Shown here: one piece after another, positions 6,117 to 14,658 of the stretch | Layout: every line of letters begins with the position of its first letter | Numbering within the stretch: the first letter of the stretch is position 1 | IMG/VR virus record: IMGVR_UViG_3300022200_000072 | Location: 1-48,584 of that record | Direction: 5' to 3' (one strand) | DNA from: a virus | Length of the DNA stretch: 48,584 nucleotides | Program-made: the position numbers and the translations under genes | Notes under the pieces: model-generated | Told to the model about the DNA's origin: nothing | Database searches by the model: none | The model's input: only the letters and a program-made list of their open reading frames with translations

Positions 6117-6901
6117 CACAAGTACTTCCTCAGTAGGTAATTCATATTAACAACACAAGGACTATAATCCCCATTATTAACTTCATGTTTCATAACTACA
6201 CCGTGCCAGTGGTCGTTGGCTTGCCACCCCTTGTAGTTCTCTCTGTGCATGTAGAAGCTACCAGCCACCATCCCCCATATCTTACGACCTGAGTTGGTAG
6301 TCTCTGTAGCAAGCTCAAACCCTTGCACATGACCCATAGTGAAGCTGCCCTTTATCTTGTTCAGCTTATTATTTATAGTGCCCCCGTAAGGTCTACCAGA
6401 TAATGGATTATAGAAGTAGTGGGCATAGTTAATACCATCAATATCTATAGGCTTTAGGAAGGGATTGACAGTCCAACCAAACTCCTCTAAGCATAAGTCA
6501 TCATAACCTAATGACCCATCAAGCTCTGGGTGACACTCAACGTGCCTCTCAATACGTTGTTCATGGTTTCCTAATAGGAACTCCATACGGGGCTGGTACA
6601 CTTTCTTCTTATTAGCCCGTTGTTGAGCCTGTAAAGCCCGTAGTGGCCCTAACAACCTCTCCATACCCACTTGCCCAGCCTCTATGTCTTTAAGGACTCT
6701 GCGGCCCTCTGCGGACTTCTTACCCATGTCATAGGTACTGAGGGAGGGCATATCGAAGTGGTCTCCCAAGTGAATGATGACATCTGGCCTCTTCTCTACT
6801 AGGTAGTTACCACATGCCTCTAGGTGCTGCATAGGGACACCCTCTTTTACCTGAGTGTCTGGGATGATGAAATGGGATGTTGGTTTATTGCACTTACTCA
6901 T
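6116..6901 (-). CDS. Calcineurin-like metallophosphoesterase
   Basis: 261 residues. The metal-binding motifs appear in order: PDTQ near residue 14 (D-x-Q variant of D-x-H), IIHLGDHFD near 39-47, a LLGNHE block near 108-113, a lone HYFYN near 163 and GHVQ near 191. This is the metallophosphoesterase core. Phage members are usually annotated as metallophosphatases or DNA-repair-like nucleases, and the substrate here is unknown. The ATG lies inside the 3' end of the HNH gene at 6894-7409 (8-base overlap). The GNHE and GDH spacing is intact, so it is probably active. Confidence 0.75.
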   Translation of the reverse strand: MSKCNKPTSHFIIPDTQVKEGVPMQHLEACGNYLVEKRPDVIIHLGDHFDMPSLSTYDMGKKSAEGRRVLKDIEAGQVGMERLLGPLRALQAQQRANKKKVYQPRMEFLLGNHEQRIERHVECHPELDGSLGYDDLCLEEFGWTVNPFLKPIDIDGINYAHYFYNPLSGRPYGGTINNKLNKIKGSFTMGHVQGFELATETTNSGRKIWGMVAGSFYMHRENYKGWQANDHWHGVVMKHEVNNGDYSPCVVNMNYLLRKYL

Positions 6902-7409
6902 ATTTCCAATTACTCCCTCTTCCAGCCATTAGTATTGTGCTGTAACTTAGGTGGTTGAATAGCTCTTTCCACAAAGCTCTTAACGACCCACCTTTCTTTT
7001 TGTGCTCTCTTATGAACTTAACATCCTTTGATGTTAATTTGGCACTATGATGATTCTCACCCTGTAGGTTTGGCTTTTCTTTAGCGCCCCTGCCCCTATC
7101 TTTTACATCAGCCATATTATCTGCTTGTGTGCCTTGGTACAAGTGTACGGGGTTTACGCAAGATGGGTTGTCACAAGTATGGTTAATCTGCATGCCATCT
7201 TTTAACTCCCCTTTAAAAACTAAGAAACTTAGCCTGTGGGCAAAGAAATTCTTATTTATTTTCTTTGTGCCATACCTGCGAGTACCATAGCCATTTTTAT
7301 CTATAGCCCCATTCCAAATCCAACACTCCTTACCCATAACAACACCAGACTTCTTTATTATCTCCCGTTGTATATCTACCCTATCTGGTAAACAGAAATG
7401 CTTAGTCAC
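6894..7409 (-). CDS. HNH homing endonuclease (HNH_3 type)
   Basis: 171 residues, GTG start with GGAGG six bases before it. An N-terminal CWIWNGA...GYGT block (residues 28-42) leads into AHRLSFLVFKGEL and the nuclease core INHTCDNPSCVNPVHLYQGT (about 75-94). That core has the paired Cys and the N-P-x-H-L signature of HNH_3 enzymes. A helical DNA-recognition segment (ENHHSAKLTSKDVKFIREHKKKG) follows. It sits between two otherwise adjacent operon genes and overlaps both, as homing endonucleases inserted in phage operons often do. Confidence 0.8.
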   Translation of the reverse strand: MTKHFCLPDRVDIQREIIKKSGVVMGKECWIWNGAIDKNGYGTRRYGTKKINKNFFAHRLSFLVFKGELKDGMQINHTCDNPSCVNPVHLYQGTQADNMADVKDRGRGAKEKPNLQGENHHSAKLTSKDVKFIREHKKKGGSLRALWKELFNHLSYSTILMAGRGSNWKYE

Positions 7410-7566
7410 GTATAACCTCCGTACCTTTTAATAATACATTATTAGCTTTGTCAGTGTCTTCTAAGTCGAAGTATAGTTGCATAGAGTCGCTGGTAAGCTT
7501 ATCTAGTTTCTCCCTCTGTTCCTTAGTTAAGTCTTTAGGACTAGGGAAGTCGTGATTAACCTGCAT
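7402..7566 (-). CDS. Small hypothetical protein
   Basis: 54 residues from the ATG preceded by GAGG six bases upstream; a start seven codons earlier lacks a ribosome site. Highly charged and helical (KDLTKEQREKLDKLTSDSMQ), with no recognised family. It overlaps the upstream gene by 11 bases and the downstream HNH gene by 8. Confidence 0.5.
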   Translation of the reverse strand: MQVNHDFPSPKDLTKEQREKLDKLTSDSMQLYFDLEDTDKANNVLLKGTEVIRD

Positions 7567-7735
7567 TAGCAGCCTCCTCAAACCCACGTTGCACCATAGT
7601 TTGTTTATAAGCTTGGTATGTAGGTTTCTTATCTACCTCTGGGACACCGGCAAAGTACCCCAGTATCATTGCAGCACCCCTCTGTGAAACAGAACGAGAG
7701 CCTTTCTTAATATTATCTTCAAATAGATTAGCCAT
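7556..7735 (-). CDS. Small hypothetical protein
   Basis: 59 residues from MANLFEDN, chosen because GGGGG lies five bases before this ATG. The frame stays open 37 codons further upstream without a ribosome site. It contains a GSRSVSQRGAAMILGYFAGV segment and a basic-aromatic C-terminal helix. Not recognised. The 64 bases between 7735 and 7800 hold nothing clear. Confidence 0.45.
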   Translation of the reverse strand: MANLFEDNIKKGSRSVSQRGAAMILGYFAGVPEVDKKPTYQAYKQTMVQRGFEEAANAG

Positions 7736-7799
7736 AGTGACCCCCCTATTTCTATTACGTAACTCAGAGTCTTCAATACTATTGAATGTGTGCAGCCCT

Positions 7800-8216
7800 T
7801 TACTTACTCTTTGAACGTCTTGCTTTTGCAATAGATTTTTCCTCATTAGATTTTTCTGTATGGCATTTGTGGCATAAGGCTTGGAATCCTTCTAGTTCTA
7901 TGAAGGCTCTAGTTATCCAATCATCATACGTTGTAAACCCTATCTCTGGGTCTACGATAGGGCTGATATGGTCAGCCACTATATTCTTAATACGCCTCTT
8001 CTTACCTGCTGGTGGGGGTAGTGTAGGTGGGCCTACTTCCCCACAACATTCACACTTATATAACCCATGCCCCACCTTAGCTCTTTGTATACACTTTTGC
8101 TTTGGCCCCCAACGTTGTGTTGCACTTCTTAGTTGCCCCACTATAAAGCTCTTGAACCTTGCTGGTGTCCATTGCCCGTTGTTTACCTTTGCAGTTGTCA
8201 TGGTAACATCCCGCAT
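7800..8216 (-). CDS. HNH endonuclease of the replication operon
   Basis: 138 residues. A CECC pair (residues 52-55) and an ALCHKCH pair (about 112-118) hold a zinc around the core IVADHISPIVDP (about 78-89), giving the ββα-Me HNH layout with DH as the catalytic pair. The conserved FKSFIVGQLRSA helix near residue 24 is typical of the HNH proteins in T7-like phages, where such an enzyme can replace endonuclease I in branch resolution. That role is inference. It follows the exonuclease gene by 14 bases, on the same strand. It is less likely to be a homing enzyme than the one at 6894-7409 because it is not wedged into another gene. Confidence 0.75.
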   Translation of the reverse strand: MRDVTMTTAKVNNGQWTPARFKSFIVGQLRSATQRWGPKQKCIQRAKVGHGLYKCECCGEVGPPTLPPPAGKKRRIKNIVADHISPIVDPEIGFTTYDDWITRAFIELEGFQALCHKCHTEKSNEEKSIAKARRSKSK

Positions 8217-8230
8217 CTACTTTACCCCCT

Positions 8231-9064
8231 TCACAACACACCCACCCCATTAGGAAACTCCCACATAACAGCTCTACCTTTAATCTTATCTCTACACATC
8301 CACAATAACCTACCTTGCTCTAGGAGCCTCTCAGAAGCATTCTCAGCGTACTTCTCTGTATAGGCTTGCATCACCCTTTGGAACATCTCAATCTCTGTTG
8401 TAGTGTCTTTGAGTAGCTCATACGCGAGGGCTGCTCCTTTACCTTCGAGGCCGGGGATGTTATCCGTGCTATCTCCTGTAATACACTGAGTGTAGAACCA
8501 CTTGAGACCTGTGCCACTGATTTTCTTAACAGCCTTACTAGGTAAGCCACTCTTAAGGAGTTTATCTTCCAATTCAACTTCTATATCCCCTATCTCTGTT
8601 ACAAGTTCTGGCCCCCATTGAGGCTGATTGTAACACTCCCATGAGAAGTGTGTACAAGGAACTTGCTTTAAATCTTTATCACGGGAAGCAATGATAGTAT
8701 TCTCATACCCAAGCTTCTTAGCTGTAATAGCTAGAGCATCATCAGCCTCCATACCATTCACCATAATAGCGTTATGACGTACCTGTAGATACTTCCTAGT
8801 GCTTTCTAGGTAAAAAGGTTTCTCTGTTTGTCTGTTGCCCTTGTAAGGCTTAACTGTAGCTATATCGAAACGGAAGTTATCTTTCCCCGTAAGGAAGATG
8901 GAATGGGGGGAATCAACCCCACACTCCTCGCAGATATGAGCTATGAGAGAATCTACCTTCTCCATAACCCAATCAAAGCTTCGTCGTTCCATTCCCTCGT
9001 CTACAGTGTCAGCCCCAGCAGCAGCTTCATACGCAATTAAATCCGCATCTACTAGGAGGTGCAT
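8231..9064 (-). CDS. 5'-3' exonuclease (flap/T7 gp6-like)
   Basis: 277 residues. The PIN-like nuclease core shows VDADLIAYEA at residues 5-14, MEADDALAI near 103-111, SRDKDLKQV near 125-133, and a helix-three-turn-helix with TGDSTDNIPGLEGKG near 196-210. These are the metal-binding acidic residues and DNA-binding turn of the bacterial polymerase I 5' nuclease and T7 gp6 family. It would remove RNA primers and degrade host DNA. GGAG lies seven bases before the ATG. It is co-transcribed with SSB, polymerase and primase-helicase. Confidence 0.9.
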   Translation of the reverse strand: MHLLVDADLIAYEAAAGADTVDEGMERRSFDWVMEKVDSLIAHICEECGVDSPHSIFLTGKDNFRFDIATVKPYKGNRQTEKPFYLESTRKYLQVRHNAIMVNGMEADDALAITAKKLGYENTIIASRDKDLKQVPCTHFSWECYNQPQWGPELVTEIGDIEVELEDKLLKSGLPSKAVKKISGTGLKWFYTQCITGDSTDNIPGLEGKGAALAYELLKDTTTEIEMFQRVMQAYTEKYAENASERLLEQGRLLWMCRDKIKGRAVMWEFPNGVGVL

Positions 9065-9065
9065 C

Positions 9066-9749
9066 TTACCACTCCTCGTCAGTATCAGCCTCTTCTTCCT
9101 CTTCTACAGGTTCAGGCTTGGCCTTCTTAGAAGCTTTAGGCTTACCACCCAGCAACTCCTCTAGTGGGCTACCAGTGTACTCAAGGTTGCCCTTAATCTT
9201 ATCCTGTAACCACTCAGGGAGTGCATTAAACACTTCCATGTCAGGCTCACCTAAGTCAAACACCTTAGCTGGGTTGACAAGTGGGGGTAACTCTGGGTTA
9301 CGCTTAGAAACAATGTAGGGGGTTACAATGCCAACGTTAGCGTAAGTCTTGTCTTTAGACTGCTTATGAGCAACCATAACGTAACAAGGACTCTCTACTA
9401 ACTCAGCCCAGTTGTAGTCATAAACTAACTCAGGGTCAATGGACTTATAACGCTGATTACACTTAGCCTTGTCAGCATCAGGGCTGAACATGTTAAGTTC
9501 CTCACTAATCCAACGAGGCTTATCCTCTACATCATTACCCTCAGCATCTTGCATAAAGGAGTCAACTAGCTCATACGTAATGTATAACTTATTGACAGGA
9601 GGCTTCTTCTCGCCCTTCCACTCACCACCATCTTGTAAGCCTAGGTCAATAACCTGCACTACTCGTGCTGGGTAGTTATCTACTGGCAACAAAGCTTGCT
9701 CTACGAAGTTGCCACCTTTTGATTTAATCTTTTTAGAATTTAAAGCCAT
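9066..9749 (-). CDS. Single-stranded DNA-binding protein (T7 gp2.5-like)
   Basis: 227 residues from the second ATG, which has GGAG nine bases upstream; the first ATG, three codons earlier, is too close to it. The body is a beta-rich OB-fold-like region with many aromatic residues. The C-terminus is a Lys-rich linker (KPKASKKAKPEP) followed by a strongly acidic tail EEEEEADTDEEW ending in Trp. An acidic tail closed by an aromatic residue is the hallmark of T7 gp2.5-type SSBs, which use it to contact polymerase and helicase. Its position between the polymerase and exonuclease genes agrees. Confidence 0.75.
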   Translation of the reverse strand: MALNSKKIKSKGGNFVEQALLPVDNYPARVVQVIDLGLQDGGEWKGEKKPPVNKLYITYELVDSFMQDAEGNDVEDKPRWISEELNMFSPDADKAKCNQRYKSIDPELVYDYNWAELVESPCYVMVAHKQSKDKTYANVGIVTPYIVSKRNPELPPLVNPAKVFDLGEPDMEVFNALPEWLQDKIKGNLEYTGSPLEELLGGKPKASKKAKPEPVEEEEEADTDEEW

Positions 9750-9750
9750 A

Positions 9751-10140
9751 TTACACATTCTCCAACTGTTGTTTAATTATTTCTTCTAATACTGGGTCAA
9801 ACGTACCATACATATCTGGTATATCTAACACTATTACAGGTTTAAACTTAGTTAAACCTAACTCATCTAATACCTCTGTGATTATGGGAGCTTGCTCCTT
9901 AACTACGTATATCTCATCAGCCCAGTGTATAAGGGCATGGCTTAGTGGTATTAGAGCGTAGTCCTGTGATGTACCACATGCTCTAGTGTTGTAACCCAGT
10001 CCTGTTAAATACTTAGCTATTGTAGGACTACGTAATAACCCAGCAGAACATACACACAAAGCTTTCTTAGTTGTACCTTGGTATGGGTTATTAGCGTTAC
10101 CCATTTGATTACGCTTACTATCTTGGTATAGTAGTGCCAT
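9751..10140 (-). CDS. Low-molecular-weight phosphatase-like protein
   Basis: 129 residues. CSAGLLRS at residues 31-38 is a C-x5-R-S phosphate-binding loop in the place expected for low-molecular-weight tyrosine phosphatases, preceded by a KALCV strand and followed by the helix PTIAKYL. A DIPDMYG segment near residue 107 could supply the general-acid Asp (DP-type loop). The substrate is unknown. The start shares the stop of the DNA polymerase gene (TAATG), so it is co-translated with replication genes. Confidence 0.65.
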   Translation of the reverse strand: MALLYQDSKRNQMGNANNPYQGTTKKALCVCSAGLLRSPTIAKYLTGLGYNTRACGTSQDYALIPLSHALIHWADEIYVVKEQAPIITEVLDELGLTKFKPVIVLDIPDMYGTFDPVLEEIIKQQLENV

Positions 10141-11996
10141 TAATGTATCTCACTATATCTTGTGCCTATTTGAACGTCTACGTCCAAGTCTCTATTGAGA
10201 CCTAATAATTTATTTACTGCTTGTACGGAATCTTTTAGTTTCTTCTCAGTAGTAGCCTCCTCACCAATCTTCACTAAAGATATTGTTTCATCGTGGAACT
10301 GGCCAATAGGCATAATACCACGTTTCATCATTTGTTTAACCCAACAGTCAAAGGCGTACACCCCTGTCCCTTGGTTTAATGTGGAAAATCTATCTTTGTC
10401 GTACCTCAAAGAATACCACATTTGACTTACAGGATTGAACAACCACATCTGGCTACCAATCTTCTTAACTACACAATCCTCCGCTATAGCCTTAACAGAC
10501 CAGTTACGTTTCCAATAAGCGTCTAGTAACTTCTTAGCCTCTGGCTCTGTAACACCAGTAGACCTAGCTATACTAGTAGCCCCTACCCCATAGATAGCTG
10601 AGTAGTTAACCTGTTTGTATACATGACGCTCCTTTTTATAACTAACCTTGCCATCCTTGTGGTCTTGTACTTGTTGCTTGGTTAAACCCCCTGCTGCTAT
10701 AGCCATATCTAAATGTGGGTCAAAGTCTGCTGTGTTCATTTCTGTAACATAGTCAGGGTCATAAGGCCACATATAATGCTGCTTAGTTCTATCCTCAAGA
10801 GAAGACATATCAGAGCCACATAGAACGTATCCGTCAGGGCATATAAGACATCCCCTCACTTCTTTACCGTAAGGTTTATCGACCCCTATAAGATTAACTA
10901 ACGTTCTATGCTTAAACCTGAGGGTGTTGGTTAAACCACCTACCTGAGCCTTAATATACCCATCTTCGTCAACATCTCTGAGGAATCCCTCGAAGACACC
11001 TATCCTGTGGGTTATTATAGAAAGACCTTCAAAGGTTTCTAAGGCTGGCTCTTTGTCGTACAGCTTCTTGATACTAGGGCATATATCCCCCCCACTATTC
11101 TTAATACCAACCTGTGGTATCTGCCTAACTTCCCCTGTCTCCTTGTTACGTTTAAACTCAAACGTCTCAGGAATCCAACCTAGTGAGTACAGCCAATCCT
11201 TAACTTGTACATGACTAGCTGGGTTAGGCTCTTCTTCCCTGTCTACTACCTCAACCTCTTCTGTGTCTTTAGGTAGTGATAACTTATCAAGCAGAGTAAA
11301 CCAGTCAACACCAGCAACAGATAGCTCACCAGACTTCTTGTACGGCTTAGCAGGGCGTTTCTTAACCTTAGTAATAACCTTGCTAGGCATAACCTTTATA
11401 AGCGTCTGGAAGGCTTCCTGTTGAGCCTGAGTGAGCTTGTCTAGTGTCTCCTTAGCTAATACACTGTCTAACTTCCACTTCAAGTCTTCTTGTATCTGTG
11501 CACATTTCATCTTGAAGGAGAGGTAGCGTATTAACTTCCACATAGAAGCTTCATCATCATAGATTAGGAGTAGGTCACGTTTCATCTTCTCCCAAAGGAG
11601 AGTATTAATACGCACATCTTCCTTAACACGATGGAGATACACCTCAAGTGGTTGGTTGTCCCAATCTTCTACTTTAGGCTTAGGTACTCCGAAGTATTCC
11701 CCCCACTCCTCTAGTCCATGCTTAACCTTAGTGGGGTATAGATACCAAGAGATAGCTAACGTATCAACTATCTGAGCTTCCACTTTAATATCTAATAGAC
11801 GTTCTACTACAGGTATGTCATACCTCATGCAGTTGTGGGCTATTAGTATATTATCAGGGTTAGTGAAGAACTTACGCATATTGGCATAGTTAGCTGTAGC
11901 TCTAACTGGTACGTCAGAGCTAGGACATGCCCCTAGACAATGTATCTTGGTTGGGGTGAACCCATTAGCCTCAATGTCAAATATTTGTTCATTCAT
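10140..11996 (-). CDS. Family A DNA polymerase with 3'-5' exonuclease
   Basis: 618 residues, slightly shorter than T7 gp5 (704). The proofreading domain starts at residue 7 with DIEANGF (Exo I D-x-E), and the Exo II block is near YDIPVVERLL (about 59). The polymerase domain has motif A as CGSDMSSLEDR (about 393-403), motif B as KQVNYSAIYGVGATSIAR (about 461-478) and motif C as GQFHDETISLV (about 567-577, catalytic HDE). All key residues are present. The ATG lies within the last codons of sigma-like factor 1 (8-base overlap). A GGGAG site precedes it. It replicates the phage genome with the primase-helicase and SSB encoded beside it. Confidence 0.95.
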   Translation of the reverse strand: MNEQIFDIEANGFTPTKIHCLGACPSSDVPVRATANYANMRKFFTNPDNILIAHNCMRYDIPVVERLLDIKVEAQIVDTLAISWYLYPTKVKHGLEEWGEYFGVPKPKVEDWDNQPLEVYLHRVKEDVRINTLLWEKMKRDLLLIYDDEASMWKLIRYLSFKMKCAQIQEDLKWKLDSVLAKETLDKLTQAQQEAFQTLIKVMPSKVITKVKKRPAKPYKKSGELSVAGVDWFTLLDKLSLPKDTEEVEVVDREEEPNPASHVQVKDWLYSLGWIPETFEFKRNKETGEVRQIPQVGIKNSGGDICPSIKKLYDKEPALETFEGLSIITHRIGVFEGFLRDVDEDGYIKAQVGGLTNTLRFKHRTLVNLIGVDKPYGKEVRGCLICPDGYVLCGSDMSSLEDRTKQHYMWPYDPDYVTEMNTADFDPHLDMAIAAGGLTKQQVQDHKDGKVSYKKERHVYKQVNYSAIYGVGATSIARSTGVTEPEAKKLLDAYWKRNWSVKAIAEDCVVKKIGSQMWLFNPVSQMWYSLRYDKDRFSTLNQGTGVYAFDCWVKQMMKRGIMPIGQFHDETISLVKIGEEATTEKKLKDSVQAVNKLLGLNRDLDVDVQIGTRYSEIH

Positions 11997-12501
11997 ACTT
12001 CTCCCTCAATTTAGCTAAGAAATTCTTAACTGTTGTTCTAACGTACGTACTATTATGTCCAGTAATCTGGACTATCTCCCTAGGCTTATACTGATTGATG
12101 AAGTATAGCTGGCATATCTGCTTAACATCCCCATCTAGCTTAGCTACGTCACGTTTAATCTCCTCAAGGAGTTTATTATCTGTGCCGAAGCATGACTCAA
12201 CTATGTAGTCACTATCTTTTATCTCATCAGCTAAACCACCTAAGCGTTCCTCCTTTCGGAAGTCAATGGCACATCCATGCAATATCCTATTGAACCACTT
12301 AGTAAGAGAGCCTAACCTGTGGTCAAAGGAATCCTTGTAGTATAAAGCTCTTGTAAAGGCTTCTTGCACTACATCCTCTGGCCCCCATTGTGCTAGACGC
12401 TCTGGGTTATAACTCCCTTGGCTGATAAGCCTAGAGGCTATACGTACAAAGTCTAACCTTCGTTCTTCGTATAGCTTAAGTATCTCTGCTTCTACATTCA
12501 T
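11989..12501 (-). CDS. Sigma-factor-like protein 1 (ECF type)
   Basis: 170 residues with the two-domain layout of extracytoplasmic-function sigma factors. The region 2-like block is WGPEDVVQEAFTRALYY...GSLTKWFNRILHGCAIDFRKEER (about residues 39-85). The region 4-like helix-turn-helix is QICQLYFINQYKPREIVQITGH...VKNFLAKLREKYE (about 127-170). The DFRKEER end of region 2 fits -10 binding. Such a factor would redirect host RNA polymerase to phage promoters, as phiEco32 gp36 does; that role is inference. It sits between primase-helicase and polymerase, overlapping the latter, so it is probably a middle gene made before late transcription. Confidence 0.7.
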   Translation of the reverse strand: MNVEAEILKLYEERRLDFVRIASRLISQGSYNPERLAQWGPEDVVQEAFTRALYYKDSFDHRLGSLTKWFNRILHGCAIDFRKEERLGGLADEIKDSDYIVESCFGTDNKLLEEIKRDVAKLDGDVKQICQLYFINQYKPREIVQITGHNSTYVRTTVKNFLAKLREKYE

Positions 12502-12506
12502 ACTAC

Positions 12507-14150
12507 CTATACCTCGTTGAATTGAGTTGTACGTTTGTCCCAGTAAAGGTCTATCTCACCTACCTCACCAAACTCCCTGTCATCAAGTAACACAAGCTTC
12601 CTCATGTTCCTTTCTTCTGGAGAGAGGTCAGGGTCTTTGTTACCTTCAAGACCAAACATGTAATTACATGACCTACCCATAGCCCTACTCCCAGCAAACT
12701 GGCTAGTAAGAACACGCCCACCCCTATCGTGAGAGAGGCCAGAGTCAGGGTTCCTGAGATGGCAAAAGATAAAAATGACAATATCGTGGTCGAGAGCCAT
12801 AGCAGACAGCTCTTGAGCGATTTCTTGAAGCTTTGTATTAGCATCAGCAGCATTAATCCCATTGGTTAAGTTGGTAATGGGGTCAATAAATACAGCTTTA
12901 CAACCTGCTTGTGCAGCAGCAACAATGTCTGTCTTTAACGTCTCCCAACCAACGTGTTGATATAGATTAACCATACACAACTTACCGTGTAGGATTGTCC
13001 CAGCTTTGTCATAGGCTTCATAGTCAAACTCCACTTTGGGGTCATGGAATATTTTACTAACTATTTTACCAGCTACAAGCTTGTATGTTTTCTTATTAGC
13101 CTCTTCAGGCTTGGCCATCATCACTTTCCAGCCATGCTCTTTGATAAGCCATGCTGCTAGTGTGTTAACCACCTCACTCTTACCCATCTTCTGAGCAGCC
13201 CCTAGATAGATAGTCTCCCCTGTACGTATCCCCCTAGTAAGCTCTGTTACCTGAGGCCAAGGCCACGACACACCAAACACAGCTTGCTCTTTAGCTGCTT
13301 CATGTAAATCCTCGCCCCATACAAGCTTAGTGTTTTTAGCTTTGCTAGATTTAAACATGATAGCATTGAACGCCCCCTTGATGTGCCCTTTCATAAGGCA
13401 CTCATTAGCATCCTTGCATGGTAGGTCAGCCACTAGGAAGTCAGGGGCTATCTTCAATACCTTGTCTACAGCTAGTCGTCCAGCTTCGTCTTGGTCAAAG
13501 ACAAGAGCCACTTCCTTGAAGTTCTTACGTATCTTGCCAAGCCACTTACCAATAACTTTATCAGCATTCCCAGCACCGTAAGGTAGAGACACAATAGAAG
13601 GGTCAGAGTCCTTATATTGAGCTGTCTGCTGTTTCTTGATGATTGTGAATAACGCTGCTGCATCAAGTTGCCCCTCTGTAATGTATAAGCGCTTAGCATT
13701 AGCCTCAACAGCTTGTGCCCAACCAAATAGGTCAGCCCCCTTACCTTCCCCTACAGTCCAAGGTTTACCTCCATTAAGAGGCTTACACATATAGGCAGTA
13801 ACTACCCCATCAACTGTTGTGGGTTGGTAGGCTATTGTTGGTGTAACCCCATCCTTCTCAGAAAGCCCCACTTTAATACCAAAACGTTCTAAGGCTTTAA
13901 CTCCTAACTTACGCTTAGGTAGTGCATGGAAGCCACACTCATTAATCTCTGCCAACTCAGCGTCTATCTCTTCCTTAGACTTCTTCTTGATGATTGGCTT
14001 GTAATCAGGTGGCCTGTCTTTGTAAGGGTCTTTTACATTAGTGCCACAACCGAAGCAATAGCCATTGTATGTGCCATCTTCTGCTTGGAATACCTGTAGG
14101 TTCTTGCTCCCACAAGCATCATGTGTTATCTTTTCTACGCAATTACTCAA
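12507..14150 (-). CDS. Primase-helicase (T7 gp4-like)
   Basis: 547 residues. The N-terminal zinc ribbon has Cys residues near 4, 13, 33 and 36 (CFGCG). A TOPRIM block follows, with YITEGQLDAAA near 154-164 and a VFDQDEAG block near 219-226. The helicase domain has Walker A as GAAQKMGKSE (about 316-325) and Walker B-like AVFIDPITN (about 419-427), with an arginine-finger region near 478-495. It primes and unwinds at the replication fork. The start is TTG, with AGGAG eight bases upstream; the only nearby ATG is followed by a stop in its frame. The promoter-like element at 14166-14220 would start transcription about 15 bases upstream. Confidence 0.9.
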   Translation of the reverse strand: MSNCVEKITHDACGSKNLQVFQAEDGTYNGYCFGCGTNVKDPYKDRPPDYKPIIKKKSKEEIDAELAEINECGFHALPKRKLGVKALERFGIKVGLSEKDGVTPTIAYQPTTVDGVVTAYMCKPLNGGKPWTVGEGKGADLFGWAQAVEANAKRLYITEGQLDAAALFTIIKKQQTAQYKDSDPSIVSLPYGAGNADKVIGKWLGKIRKNFKEVALVFDQDEAGRLAVDKVLKIAPDFLVADLPCKDANECLMKGHIKGAFNAIMFKSSKAKNTKLVWGEDLHEAAKEQAVFGVSWPWPQVTELTRGIRTGETIYLGAAQKMGKSEVVNTLAAWLIKEHGWKVMMAKPEEANKKTYKLVAGKIVSKIFHDPKVEFDYEAYDKAGTILHGKLCMVNLYQHVGWETLKTDIVAAAQAGCKAVFIDPITNLTNGINAADANTKLQEIAQELSAMALDHDIVIFIFCHLRNPDSGLSHDRGGRVLTSQFAGSRAMGRSCNYMFGLEGNKDPDLSPEERNMRKLVLLDDREFGEVGEIDLYWDKRTTQFNEV

Positions 14151-14165
14151 TACATTTCTCCTTTA

Positions 14166-14220
14166 GTATAACATTATACCTGTGTTGGTTGCGTTTTGTG
14201 TAAATTATTTTTTATTATAC
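14166..14220 (-). promoter_or_regulatory. Conserved element, copy 6: promoter of primase-helicase
   Basis: On the minus strand it reads TACACA (14202-14197), 18 bases, TATAAT (14178-14173), preceded by an AT-rich tract of the UP-element kind. The predicted start lies near 14166, 16 bases before the TTG start codon, leaving room for AGGAG. Here the element points towards its gene, as in copies 4 and 5. It separates sigma-like factor 2 from the replication genes. Confidence 0.7.
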
Positions 14221-14658
14221 AGCCCATTCCAATCTAAACTTCTTAAAATCTTTCTCAATAGCTTGTCTAGTAACACCAAACTCCTTGGCCGCTTCCTTAG
14301 TACTATGTAACAAAGCATAGTACATACGCTGAGTTAGTTTAGGCAATATCTCTGACAAATATACGACATTGAAATTGTAGTTCTGGTGGCTCTCGCCCTC
14401 TATACGTAAGTCTTCCCAGCTCTCAGCTATACTTTCCTCATCACGACCCTTAGACTTATACTTACGTGCCCTCTCACTCATTACTTGACGCACTTGTAAC
14501 ATTAGATAGGGGAACTCCTCCCCTTCAATATACCCAGCCATGTTAGATAGAGCCTGCACAAATACATCATGGCAAATATCTTCTACATCTTGCTCAGGTA
14601 CAAATCTAAGTCTAATCTGTTTACAGATAAACTTCCTGTATGAGTATAGGTTATCCAC
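14215..14658 (-). CDS. Sigma-factor-like protein 2 (ECF type)
   Basis: 147 residues from a GTG start preceded by GGAGG six bases away; an ATG five codons upstream (14673) lacks such a site. The region 2-like block is FVPEQDVEDICHDVFVQALSN with FPYLMLQVRQVMSERARKYK (about residues 20-70). The C-terminal LTQRMYYALLHSTKEAAKEFGVTRQAIEKDFKKFRLEW (about 108-146) is a region 4-like helix-turn-helix. It resembles sigma-like factor 1 in layout but is clearly diverged in sequence. It follows the ATP-grasp gene with a short overlap, so its expression is tied to the amidoligase island, unlike factor 1, which lies in the replication operon. Confidence 0.6.
   Translation of the reverse strand: MDNLYSYRKFICKQIRLRFVPEQDVEDICHDVFVQALSNMAGYIEGEEFPYLMLQVRQVMSERARKYKSKGRDEESIAESWEDLRIEGESHQNYNFNVVYLSEILPKLTQRMYYALLHSTKEAAKEFGVTRQAIEKDFKKFRLEWAV

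Noticed and set aside
7786-8253. 155-codon rightward frame
   Set aside because: It is the antisense shadow of the HNH endonuclease at 7800-8216, which has intact motifs and good context.
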